A stretch of 64,000 nucleotides of DNA, from NCBI RefSeq assembly GCF_937616625.2, contig NC_065570.1:53993665-54057664 (forward strand). The letters are read 5' to 3'. The notes beneath the pieces are model-generated. The model saw only the letters and a program-made list of their open reading frames with translations, was not told the origin of the DNA and searched no databases. Source of the DNA: Mercurialis annua (taxonomy: Eukaryota; Streptophyta; Magnoliopsida; Malpighiales; Euphorbiaceae). Below, piece after piece: positions 48,218 through 59,842 of this stretch. Made by a program: the position numbers and the translations under genes. Position 1 is the first letter of the stretch; each line of letters starts with the position of its first letter.

Positions 48218-51200
48218 GGATCACCACGACCAACTGGGCTGTGGGCTAATGGGAGGAATATTCCCTCGCCGGAGTTTTTGGCAGCGAAAATCATCCGTAT
48301 ATTCATTGCCAACAGAAAGTGGCAACAAATGCTTGAAGGCTCTTGACAGTTCAAAAGAGCAGCCTATCTGTAAAACAAAATCAGAAGCTGCAATTCTTGA
48401 CACTGTCAAATTACCTGAAATAGGCCAAAAACACACCAGGAGGCACAGTTTAGCAGTTCCTTCAATAACTTCTTATCAGAAGAATAATAACGGTAGAATA
48501 TCTGTTGATTCTGCTGCTGCTGCTGCGAGATGCTCATCATCATCCTCGAGTTCGAGCCAATTCAAAGCACCGCAGAACAATGAAACTAAGCCAAAAAGAA
48601 TCTCCACAAGTGATTCCAGAGAGCTAAGTGTGATTCTTGCTACTAATACTCATCAGTCCAGAGATAGTAAAGCTCTAATTCGAGCAAATTCCACTCCAAG
48701 CACAGTTACTACCCATAAAAAACTTAGTTGTAATGGTGTCATGGGCAACATAGTCAGGCAGTCCAGTGGCGAGTTTCGACATTGTCAGACTCCGACAAGT
48801 AAAATGGATCCTGAGATTCTAAAGAATATGGGAAATGAGAAGTACAAGAAGGGAAAATTCGAAGAGGCGTTGGCTTTTTACGACAGAGCAATTTCTCTTG
48901 ATTCGAGTAAGGCAGCATATCGGAGTAATCGAAGTGCTGCTTTGATAGGACTAGGCCGGACAATGGAAGCTGTTTCTGAGTGCAAAGAAGCTATTAGGCT
49001 CAATCCTGCTTATCACAGGGCGCATCACCGATTGGCAACACTTTATGTCAGGTACTAATAGAGCACTATAGTATTGAACTTATAATTTTACTACCAATAA
49101 ATATTTTGAATATAAAATAATTCAGATTTGCAGATTAGGAGAAGCAGAGAAAGCATTGTATCATTACAAGCAATCAGGTATTTATGCTGATTCTGAAGAT
49201 ATTTCTCAAGCTCAGGCCCTTCGGAAGCATCTGAACCGGTGTATCGAAGCTCGAAAGTTACAGGATTGGAATATTCTACTAAAGGAGACTGATCGTGCAA
49301 TTTCCTCAGGTGGTGATGCATCTCCACAGGTTAATATAATTTCTTTATGCATTATTATTATTTTTATTTTTATTTTATTATAATACAGAAGGGGAATCGA
49401 AGCTGAAATTCTCATATTGAATTACACTTGATGTGTTTACCACTTATAGGTTTATGCGATGCAAGCGGAGGCCTTACTGAGATTGCACAAACATGAAGAG
49501 GCCTACAGAGCCTACCGAAGAGGGCCAAGTTTTAGTGTTGAATCTTTCACCAAGTGCTTTGGTCTGCCTGTTGCTACTTATCTCTTCACTGTTGGGGCAC
49601 AGGTTTATATGGCTGCTGGCAGGTTGGTCAAACCACTAAACCAGTATATTTTTAGCTCATTTCCAAAAATAACTTTCAATTTGTGATGGAATTGTGAAAG
49701 ATCTACACATATTGTTAAAAATTTATGACAAAATTGACAGTTTTTTTATATAGCCTGTTAACCTTTTTCTTTTATCATGGTGACATCAGAAGTCAATCTT
49801 TTTTCTTCTAAGTTATGAATTTAAATATTGGGTGGCAGATTTGAAGATGCTATGGCTGCTGCTCAGCAAGCGGCTTGTCTTGATCCAAGCAACAGAGAGA
49901 TCAACAAAGTCGTGAAAACTGCTAGAGCAGTAGCATCTGCAAGACTAACTGGGAATTTGTTATACAAGGCAGAAAAATTCTCTGAGGCCTGTATTTCTTA
50001 CAGTGAGGGACTAGAATATGAACCTTTTAACTCTATTTTACTATGTAACCGCGCCGCTTGTCTTTCGAAGCTTTATCAATTTGAAAAGGCCATAGAAGAC
50101 TGCACTGAAGCTCTTAGGTTGCAGCCAAACTATAGCAAAGCAAGGCTCAGAAGAGCACACTGTAATGCCAAGGTAACTTTCACTCTCATTATAAGTTCCC
50201 TTTTACTTAATTGTCTGTTATCAGGCTTTAAGTTAACTCGAGAACTTGCACACACCTGTGGTTATTTATATTACACGGAAAATTGTGGACTCTTATATAT
50301 GTTTAACCATTTTGTTTGATTTTTTCGAAAACAATTCTGAAACTCATTATATTTATGACTATTCTTATCAAAAAATGCCCTTTCAGTTGTTATTGGGGCT
50401 AAATTATAGAATTTTGTGGTGCTATAGATCGAAAGATGGGAAGCTTCAATAGAAGATTATGAGATGCTGATAAAAGAGAGTCCGGCAGACGAGGAGCTGG
50501 GCAGAGCCTTGTTTGACGCAAAGATTCAGCTGAAGAAGCAGCATGGTGAAGACATCAAAGAAATGAAATTTGGGTCTAATTTAGTGTTCATATCAAGCAA
50601 TGAACGTTTTAGATACTTTGTAAAATCACCTGGTCAGTCTAGTACTCTGATATACATAGAGAGGTTTTTTATTAAAATTAAAATTAATTCACCATATTTT
50701 TAAATTTGTACTTGAAATTTGACAGGAATGTCTGTGGTTCTTTTCTGTAATAAAGAGAAGCATGAGCAAGTTTTGCAGCTGATGCAACAAGTCTGCAAGA
50801 TATTTCCATCTGTCTACTTTCTCAAGGTTTGTTTGTTTGCCGGGAAAATTAAATCCTAATCTCTTATTAATGACACCAATATTATTAACCCTTTTAAATT
50901 TTTAAACCATTTTGTTGATAATTATGTGGTAATTGGTTTCAGGTGGAAGTGGAAGATCATCCGTGCTTAGAAAAATCAGAAAGTGTAACATCTCTACCAT
51001 CTTTCAAGATTTACAAGAATGGATCAAGGGTTAAAGAAATTCCAGGCAACAACCGCCATTTATTGGAAAAATCAGTCAAACTGTACAGCAGTTGATACAT
51101 AACTACCAAAACGTATATAGTACATGAAACAGAGAGATTTAATTACGATTTAAAAACAAAGAAGAAAGCCTCAACATTAATTATACAAATTAATATTGGG

Positions 51201-51351
51201 TTAAAGCAGCATTTGGTCCACAACTTTGCCAGCCATCAAACATAAAGAACAAGAAAAAAAAAGTTAAAGAAAACTTATGTTAAATAAATGAGAAGATGAT
51301 TTTTGAGAGTTTCTTTTGTATTTTGTGATGATAATTAAGAGGTTTTGTTTT

Positions 51352-51732
51352 GGGCTAATTACTTAAAAACCACTCACTTTGTAACTTTTTTTCATTTATA
51401 CCACGACCTAGGAAAATTTTCAATTGTATCTTATTTTCGATTTTATGTTTCGTTTGTATCCCAAGAATAATTTTTTTGATAATTTAATTAATTTAAAGAT
51501 AAAAATATTAAAAACAAGATATATAAATGATTAACATTAACGTTTTATTAGAATATAGGTTAAAAATGAATGACTAATTTAAATTTTTTTTTAAAAAGAA
51601 AATAGGTCAATTCAACTCATTAGGTAGAGATGAAACATAAAAATTAAAAATAGGGTACAATTGAAAATTTTCCTAAATCATGGTATAAATGAAAAAAAGT
51701 TATAAGGTTGGTGGTTTTCAAGTAATTAAGCC
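51352..51732. mobile_element. MULE-type MITE, 381 bp, exact 9-bp TSD, 3' of TTL
   Basis: Ends GGGCTAATTACTTAAAAACC and (complement of right end) GGCTTAATTACTTGAAAACC; the inverted repeats extend about 80 bp. TTTTGTTTT is duplicated at 51343-51351 and 51733-51741. It lies about 260 bp after the TTL stop codon, so it may fall inside or close to the 3' UTR. Confidence 0.85.
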
Positions 51733-52048
51733 TTTTGTTTTTCTTAATTTGTTTAGGATTACTGAATTCTGCAGTTCTTTAGTCTGCTGTTAGTGCTCTA
51801 CCCAGTTAGCTAATGATCTCTTTATCTATAGTGCGTGAAAAAAAAAATGTTGTGCGGAAACATTATTTTTGTGTTTAATGGAAGGATCAATATTGGGATT
51901 TTTCTTTTTCAGAAGTTCTCTCTAGCTAACACAATGTTATTTGCCAAGAGAAAGTTTTCAAAAATATACTAAGCATCGACGTTCCAACTAGCAAATTAAG
52001 TACCTAAAGTCAAAAAAAAAAAAAAAACATAGCTGTACTAAAATTAAA

Positions 52049-52551
52049 GGCCTAATCACTCAAAAACCCCTCACCTTTAAACTTTTTTTCAATTCCACCC
52101 CGACGTTGAAAATTTGTCAATTTTACCCACTTTTAATTTTCCGTTTTCAATTGTACCCCAATATTTTAATTTTTGTTAATTTTTTTACTTAAATGATGAA
52201 ATCATTCAATTAATTAAGTCTAAATATAAAATTAAATTCTTTTTTATTCAAAAAAGTACAAATAAGTCCTTTATTTTTAAAAACTAATTAAAAACCATAA
52301 TCAAATTAACACTAATTTAAATTCTTAATTAATTTAACTAAATTTAAATAAATTTTAAAAATATACAATTAATATATGCGAGACATGGAGAATGTTTTAA
52401 ACAAATTTCCAAACGCAAAAGACGTTAATTTAATTTTTCAGGGTACAATTGAAACACAAAAATGAAAAATAGGGTAAAATTGACAAATTTTCAATGTCAG
52501 GGTATGATTGAAAAGGGGCTAAAAGATCGGAGTTTTTTAAGACATTATGCC
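52049..52551. mobile_element. MULE-type MITE, 503 bp, exact 9-bp TSD, related to the one at 51352
   Basis: Ends GGCCTAATCACTCAAAAACC and (complement) GGCATAATGTCTTAAAAAAC. Subterminal sequence such as GACAAATTTTCAATGTCAGG mirrors the left side. AAAATTAAA is duplicated at 52040-52048 and 52552-52560. Its motif order matches the neighbouring MITE but the sequence is diverged. Confidence 0.85.
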
Positions 52552-52560
52552 AAAATTAAA

Positions 52561-53807
52561 AGGTTCTTTGAAGAAATAATTAAAAGACTTTTTAAAAGAG
52601 CATGGCTATCGAATTCGAACCGAACCGGCCGGTTCAACTAGAAAACCTACAAACTGGTTAGATCATCGATTGGGGTTACTCTAAAATCCTTCCAATTGAA
52701 GACTTGCTGTTTTTCTACCAAACTGGCTTGGTAATCGTTGAATTGAAGAAATTAACCGGTTAAATAACCGGGACATCTGGTCTGGTTCAAGACCACTAAG
52801 CTATCTTGATTATTATGTATATGTTTCTTATTGCATACATATACATATACATATACATATATATATATATACATACATATATATATGTATGTACATACAT
52901 ATATATATATATAGATACATATATATATGTATGTACATACATATATATATATGTATGTACATATATGTACATACATATATATATATGTATGTACATACAT
53001 ATATATATATATAGATATATATATATATGTATGTACATACATATATATATATATCTATATATAGATATATATATATGTATATATATATAATAGGTATGAT
53101 TTCACGTATATATATAACACGGGTTTAATTCCGATTGAACACCGGTTGAACCTTTAGCCCTTAACCCTCTAGTGTCACTGGTTTTATCACCGGGCCGGAT
53201 TTGACGATATTGTAAAAGTGAGACAATTAGTTACAGCTAATGTAGTTAAATTTTATCTGTTTTCTTTTTTGAAATGGTCCCTATTTTTTAAAAAAAATGA
53301 CTATTTTCCCCATTCTAATATAGTTGTTTATTTTTTCATTATTACATAATCCAAAAATTACAATTAAGATTATAGATTTTTCTCTATTTTTTTCTATTTG
53401 TCCTATTGTATTTTTATTTAATATAGTCACTAATTTTTATTTTTTATATATATTTTGATAGACATCAATAAATACACTAGCTCATTAATGAATTTTAATA
53501 AAAATAACATATAATTTATTAAAATGGACTAAAATTTTGAGAGGAAAAAAAAGCCAATTCTATTAAGAGGAGTAAATGTTTTTTTTTTAGAACAACAATT
53601 AGCATTATTGTGGTCTTTTATTGGAGGGTTACGGACTTGGGCCAGAGGACTGAAGATCGATTTTGTAGATTGGATATTTAGGATGGACCCGTTTGCTATC
53701 ATTTTTGATCCAATCCACCACCTAAAGCGAAATACTAGTAGATATCGATTTATTGCGCTAGACTATATTTATTCATATTTAAAAGTTTTGCGTTTTCTAC
53801 TACAGAC
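52561..53807. other. Intergenic region with possible hAT-like debris and a microsatellite
   Basis: 52612-52800 and 53110-53200 contain CCGGTT/AACCGG-rich sequence resembling decayed hAT subterminal repeats, on either side of the microsatellite at 52835. 53600-53800 is more GC-balanced but has no recognisable ORF. No gene seen. Confidence 0.4.
52835..53092. repeat. TA/CA/TG microsatellite, about 258 bp
   Basis: Alternating ATAC, ATAT and GTAT units form several nested palindromes (TATGTATGTACATACATA recurs). Formal ORFs on both strands consisting of Tyr/Ile/His/Met repeats are artefacts of the repeat. Confidence 0.95.
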
Positions 53808-53809
53808 TA

Positions 53810-54436
53810 CAGTCGATCCTCTGATAATTAATACACATGGTGGGTTAAAAATTTATTAATTATTAGAATTATTAATTTATTGAATTTGTATAAAAAAATT
53901 ATAAAAGATATTTTAAAACATCTAAATTAATAAATCTAATATTAATATTATATTATAGAAAAACTAACTAAATACACTTTACAATCACTCAATTTAAAAG
54001 AAACAATTTTATATTCAATTTAAAAATTATCAATTAATATCAAACCAAAAAATAATTATTAAGAAATTATATTCATAAAGTAAAATAATTTTTAATAATT
54101 TTTATATTAAAAATACTTTACTTAATTTAATTTGTTTATCTAATAAATTCTTTTATAATTTCTTAAAAAAATAAGAAAGTCATAATTTGATGGTATTTTA
54201 ACTTCCACTTTATGAATTAAGGTTACTTGCCTCAAATAAATCATCAATTATTATATATTTCTTTAAAAAAATCTCTATAATAATTAATATTCATGTAGAA
54301 TATATTTTAAATTTTATTAATTATTAAATAATAGAATTATTAATTATCCGATGTGGAACGAAGTTGGTTCTCTCAATTTTCTATTAATTATTAGAATTAT
54401 TAATTTATAGAATATTAACTATTAGAGGGTCGACTG
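53810..54436. mobile_element. Small DNA transposon with CAGTCGAYCCTCT ends and TA target
   Basis: The left end CAGTCGATCCTCTGATAATTAA and the complement of the right end (CAGTCGACCCTCTAATAGTT) are inverted copies; both are bordered by TA. The subterminal AATTAATAATTCTAATAATT motif is repeated on both sides. Fragments of the same family occur at 13080-13260 and 21190-21236. No coding sequence. The CAGT start and TA target hint at Tc1/mariner but the superfamily is not certain. Confidence 0.6.
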
Positions 54437-54438
54437 TA

Positions 54439-54721
54439 CTCCATCCGTCCTAATAGAGTTGTCTATTTTGAGAAAATTTTTTGTCCCAAAACTCTTGTCC
54501 ACTTTCAAAAAGTAACTAATTTTTACATTCAATTTTCCTATATTACCTCTATTTAAAATTCACTAATAAATAAAGTGAAAATAAATTACATGTGGATCCT
54601 ATATTAAACAGGGGTATTATAAAAAAAGTAAGTAAAATTTTATAAAATTTATACACAATAATTGCTTTTATTAAACTGTGTGATAAAGGTAAAATAGATA
54701 ACTTTATTGGGACAGAGGGAG
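54439..54721. mobile_element. Stowaway-type MITE (Tc1/mariner), 283 bp
   Basis: Ends CTCCATCCGTCCTAATAGAG and (complement) CTCCCTCTGTCCCAATAAAG with TA on each side (54437-54438, 54722-54723). The CTCCCTCCGTCCC terminus and TA target are the hallmark of plant Stowaway elements. Confidence 0.9.
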
Positions 54722-54723
54722 TA

Positions 54724-55094
54724 TAATTTTAGAAAAAAGTTACAATGAAGAAATCAATGCGATTATGGATCACCGTTCTCTTTGTAAAGCAAGGTAAAAA
54801 TGATAAAGGAGATGCAAAGCACAAATTAGGCCACCATTATAGGACATAAAAAGATAATTAATGAGTTTATGCTCAATTTCCTCAGCCTGGCTCTGGCAGG
54901 AGACATAATCATAATCCTTGGACCATAATTTCAAATAAATTAGATCTCACATGTATTTCTTAATTTAACTCCGTTGGCCAGGGTAGAATGAAGTTGATTG
55001 CCACGTGAATTGCACTGTACACAGTTTTGGTTTATTTGAATTAATCCTTCTTCTACAATTACAGCCATGTGATTATACTGTACATTGCTAAGGC
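54724..55094. other. Intergenic region, no gene seen
   Basis: Ordinary A/T-rich flank between the Stowaway MITE and the hAT element. Confidence 0.5.
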
Positions 55095-55102
55095 CCTGCC
55101 AC

Positions 55103-58100
55103 TAGGGGTGTGCACGGTTCGGTTCGGTTCGGTTCGGTGTGCACACCCCCAATACCAAATCGAACCACTCCTTAAAATCATAAACCAAATTTCACTTATT
55201 TGGTTAACGGTTATTTCGGTTCGGTGAACCGAAATTTCGGTTCCATCTCGGTTTGGTTCGGTCGGTTAACCAACTTAGTTAATTTACAAAAATTAAAGAA
55301 AAATTGGAGGAAAATAAAATACATATAGTTAGGAATGTTTACAATTTTAACATTCCTTTAATAACAAAAAAATTACAGACCACTATAAATGCAGTATATG
55401 CATCAAAATACTGCATAACAAATATAAATTTTACAGGCCTAAGTTTTTTACCCCAAAAAATAGCCTATCTTCTAAATTTACAAATTAATTACTAACTATC
55501 AATTTGATAAGGCTATACAAAAAAACTGATTCAGGCATACAAAAATACTGCAGTGAATCAACAGCCAATGTTCTTCAATATACAAAAATTCCCAAAAATG
55601 CCTCCACCAATCAGTTTGCAAAATAAGGTGTATCCTGCAAACACAGAATAGAAAACAGAAAGAGTAAAGACTAATAACAAAATACAGAAAGATAACAAAA
55701 ACATAGAAATTTGAGGCTCAGACTTCATAGATTTAAGTCATAATTTACACTCAACTCTTTTAAAAGGCAACATTTAATGTCGCACAGTTAATGGTTAAGC
55801 ATAGTTCAGACTTCAATGGTGGAAGCTTCATCATAGCCTTAAACAGAATAATGATAGTTCAGCACAAGATAGAATCAGAAACATAATATAATGAGTCCAA
55901 TACACAAAGGTAAAGCAAGATCTCATCAGTGTTAATTGCTTGCAGGCTCAGATTGCATAGTATTTCAAGTATAACACTTAAAGTCATAAAAGGTGGCAAC
56001 AATAAAAAAATGTGCCTCAACAGTTACAACTTTTTAGTATTCAAACTCATTGAAAGTGGAAGCATCATCATAGCCTATAAACAAATGACAGAGAAATCAA
56101 ACACAAGCTCAACCAACTATATCTCTTGTACCAATCTATCATTATCACTAGACAGCAAAGCAATGTATTATAATAGCAACAGAAGCAGGAAAAGCTTCCA
56201 CCAAGCAAAGAAAATAAGCAAGCAGATATCAAGTAAGCAAGCAAACATCAAGTAAAGAAAAGAAGGACTTCAAGAAGACAAACTATTGATCATTAAGAGC
56301 ATTAGCTGGTTCTTGAAGACCTGAAAAACAAACAAGAAACAATTAATAATAGATAACAAATAAATAAATAGAAATAGAAATTAAATAAACAGAAATTAAT
56401 AGTATTACCTTCTTCATGTTGCTCCAATTCCTCCAATATCTCCTCAACAGAGACTGGCTTTGATGGATCTCTAAGCCAATCCTGAGTACAGACTAATGTC
56501 TCCACAATTTTAGGAGTCAAACAGCTCCTAAAGTCATCAAGCACTCTCCCTCCAGTGCTAAAGGCGGATTCTGAAGCAACTGTAGAGACCGGTACTGCAA
56601 GAATATCACGGGCCATTCTAGAGAGGACAGGAAACCTCTCTGAATTGAACTTCCACCATTTCAGAATATCAAATTGCACATCATTTGCAACCACTGCCTC
56701 ACTTAGATAAATATCCAATTCAGATTTCTTGCTTCCACTCACACAACCAGTCTCTGACATTTGCTGCAGAAACCTTTCTTTCAAAACAGAATTTGCTTGG
56801 GATGATTGGCCAACAGTTTCTATAGTTTGGCTATCCTGGCCAGTACTACTCAGTTCTTTCTTATAAAGAACTTCATAATCATTAAACAATTCAGCCATAT
56901 CTTCCATCAAACAACTATACAGAAATTTACCTTGTCCATTACCATACATTTGACACAAACTGTATTCCATGAAAACAATTCTATCCCTGGGGTCTAAGAT
57001 ATTTGCAAAAAAGACAAGCTTATTCATCACTAATGGATCACCCCAGTATTTGTCAAATTTAGCTTTCATTTTCATGCCCATAGACCTTAGGGCCACATCA
57101 CTAGACACAATCCAGTCTTGTAAAATAGTGCACAAATCAGAAATCTCAAGAAAGTGTTTGTTAGAAGTCACATAAAGAGAACCAGAAATTCTCAAAGTCA
57201 TTTTGTAAAAACATTCTAACATGCGACACAATTGCCTAACATTTTCCCAATCATTCATTTCAGGCATATTCTCACCCAAATCTTTTTTAAAAGAGGCTTC
57301 CACATCTTCATATTCTTCAAACACTTTCTGATACATACAAGCAGTATCTAACATCAAGTATGTTGAATTCCATCTAGTTGGTACATCTAGACACAAAGAA
57401 CGCTTACATTGCATATCAAGTGACTCTTTACATTCCTTAAATTTGCTTAGCCTTAATGGAGAGTTTTTTATATATCTAACAGCTGCTCTAACTTTTTCAA
57501 AAGATGAACCAGACTCTTTCAAACCATCAGTTACAACAAGATTAAGGATATGTGCAATACATCGCATGTGTGCATACTTGCATCTGACAGGTGTACTACC
57601 CCACAACAACATTTTTTTCATAAAAAATCCCATAGCAGTACTGTTGTTTTCAGCATTGTCTAAGGTAACAGAAAAAATGTTTTTCAGCCCCCACTCTTGC
57701 AAACAAGTTTCCATAGATTTAGATAAATACTCACCCTTATGCCTAGAACAAGTAACAAAAGAGATAATTTTCTTATGCAACTTCCAGTCATTATCAATAA
57801 AGTGGGCAGTAATACACATGTAGTTCAATCTCTGATTAGATGTCCATGAATCACTAGTAAGACTCACTCTTTGAGTATTAGTTTTCAAAAATTGTTTCAG
57901 TTTTAACCTCTCCTCAACAAACAAAGCATAGCAATCCCTAGTAATAGTCCACCTAGAGGGCATTTTAAACATTGGACAAGCAAGACTCATTACTCTTCTA
58001 AAACCTTGTTTCTCAACAAATTTGAATGGCAATTCATCAACAACAATCATGTATGCTATTGCTTTCCTAACTACTTCCTGATCAAATTTCCATGTAGCAA

Positions 58101-59834
58101 CAGAAAACAAATCATGACCAGATGATCCAGCTTCCACACTAACAGGTTGAAAAGACAACAAAGCCTGCCTAGTTTCTATACTGTGTGGGTGTTTAGTGCA
58201 TCTAACTAAATGACTTCTTAAAGTAGAAGTTCCATTCTTTTTGGCATGACAATTGTAAATGCGAGCACAGTAAAGACATTTGGCTTGCATAGTGGTACCT
58301 TTTGCATCTTTAATAGTCTCAAAATGCTCCCACACCACAGATCTTTGTTGACTTTCCTTCCTTTTTTTAGGATTAGCTTCCATATTAGGTACATGATCAG
58401 CAACAGGGTCAGGATTTGCTTCCATATTCATAGATGGTCCAACTGAAGCAGCAGCTTCTTGACCAACAGGGGATTGGCCATCAACTGCTGCATCCACAAG
58501 GACATCTAAGCCTCTCAATTCAGGGTCCATCTGCATAAAGCAGAACACATAAATTAACTCACAAAATCAACACTTAGCAGTTAGCTCTATCAAATTGAAT
58601 AAGCTTCCACAAATCTAGAATTATATAAATATGACAAAGAAACATATTACCTTACAACCGAATTCAATAAGCTTCCACCAAAGCTTTCTTTTATAATAGA
58701 AGTCCACCAACAATTCATGCAAGACAAACAGAATAAAAAATTAGAAAATCAAATCACCAATAGATTAAGAACCAACCCTCAAGCTGCCCCTAAAACGCAA
58801 GATACCAAATCAGTATATTACCTCACAACTCAATCGAAATTAATAAGCTTCCACCAAAGCCTTTCTGTTTTCATTAGAAATCCACCAGTAGTTCATGCAA
58901 AACAGAGGACAAAAATCAAAAATCCATAACCACAGCAGACATAAACAAACAAACTAACACAATACTTCCATAAATTACAAATAAACACCAAAGCCTTTAC
59001 CTTAAATCTCAGTCTATTACAGAAAAATACCCAGATCCCTGTATACCAAAAAGAAAACAAGATAGAGGTTAGAAACTTAGAAATATGAAGAAAAAAAATC
59101 AATTTAAAGGTTAAAAAAACTTCGATCCAGTGAGATTACCTTAAAAATCCATCGATTAAATCTCAGCAAACCAAAACCCTAACATGCAACCATCACTTCC
59201 TTTGATTAAAGCTCTGCGAACCAGGTGACAGAGAAGAGAGAACCACAAAGCCTTCGAGAGGAAGATGAGAGCTTCAATCGACAGAAAGTATGAGAACCAT
59301 AGAGAGGAACATGATAGGAAACTGCTAGGGCTAGGGTTGAAGATGATAGGATTTAATCGACAGAAAATATGAGAGATTTAGGTAGATGAGAGGTTCAATA
59401 GACAGAGAGGATCATGATTCATGAGAGATTGAGTTGATATTTGAGAGGATTAGGGTTTAGAGAAATGAGAAAAATCAGAAAAATGAGAGAAATCAGAGAG
59501 AAGAGACGAGAGAGAGAGTGAAGTGAGAGAGCGGCTGAAAGAAAATGAGGGTTAGGGTTAGAAAAAAGGGTTTATATACTAGGGGTAGTTAGTTAGGGTT
59601 ATAATTATTGGGGATGTTAATGGGACTTTTACCTATACTCAAAACGGCGCCGTTTTGAATATCGGTTTTTTGGTTCGGTTCGGTTAACCGAGACCTAAAA
59701 CCAAATCATCTCCATAAACCGAGATTTTTAAAACTTCTACACCAAATCACTCCAAATTAACCATTTTAACCACTCCACATATTTTTTCGGTTTAATCTGG
59801 TTCGGTTAAACGATTTGGTTCGGTTTTTGCACAA
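55103..59834 (-). mobile_element. hAT transposon, 4.7 kb, with full transposase gene and damaged right end
   Basis: Left end TAGGGGTGTGCACGG; exact 8-bp target duplication CCTGCCAC at 55095-55102 and 59835-59842. The right end reads ...GGTTTTTGCACAA, whereas the left end predicts ...TGCACACCCCTA, so about 5 bp are missing. CGGTT-rich subterminal repeats occupy 55110-55270 and 59650-59825. A single transposase gene lies on the minus strand, with a long 5' leader region (58540-59580). The rest (55300-56280 and 58600-59580) is non-coding element DNA. Confidence 0.9.
56283..58530 (-). CDS. hAT transposase (RICESLEEPER/DAYSLEEPER-like), apparently intact
   Basis: Two exons, 58530-56409 and 56320-56283, with an 88-bp GT-AG intron that adds a short tail (GLQEPANALNDQ) and gives 719 residues. 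Start: the ATG at 58530 directly follows a TTTATGCAG acceptor-like sequence, so a 5' UTR intron probably ends there; an ATG two codons earlier is possible. A BED zinc finger (about 65-115; VVWEHFE, CLYC, HLVRCTKH) binds the element's ends. The RNase H-like core has acidic residues at SLTSDSW (about 225) and VTLDNAENN. The C-terminal hAT dimerisation region (LDIYLSEAV, FDILKWWKFNSERFPVLSRMARDILAVPVSTVASESAFSTGGRVL, about 610-690) carries the likely catalytic Glu. No stop or frameshift is seen. It should be able to act on the small element at 10990. Confidence 0.85.
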
Positions 59835-59842
59835 CCTGCCAC

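Larger units (their letters stand above)
43050..51095 (+). pseudogene. TTL: TPR and thioredoxin-like (TTL) gene, interrupted by a copia element in exon 1
   Basis: Exons: 43050-43080 plus 48223-49051 (one exon split by copia), 49134-49329, 49450-49622, 49839-50172, 50428-50632, 50726-50826 and 50943-51095, all with GT-AG introns. Without the insertion and one target copy the frame totals 674 codons (673 residues plus stop) with no defect. The protein has a disordered Ser-rich N-terminus, TPR repeats from about residue 205 (GNEKYKKGKFEEALAFYDRAI is the first) to about 520, and a C-terminal thioredoxin-like fold (LPSFKIYKNG) lacking the CxxC pair. Arabidopsis TTL proteins are cytosolic or plasma-membrane scaffolds in brassinosteroid signalling and osmotic-stress tolerance. 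Copia inserted after codon 10. In this haplotype the normal product is probably lost unless the gene is driven from the LTR. Confidence 0.9.

Noticed and set aside
52752..53090. Overlapping Tyr/Ile/His/Met-repeat ORFs on both strands
   Set aside because: Pure translation of the TA/CA microsatellite.
53600..53859. ORF of 83 codons at 53608
   Set aside because: No recognisable domain; its end runs into the transposon at 53810.
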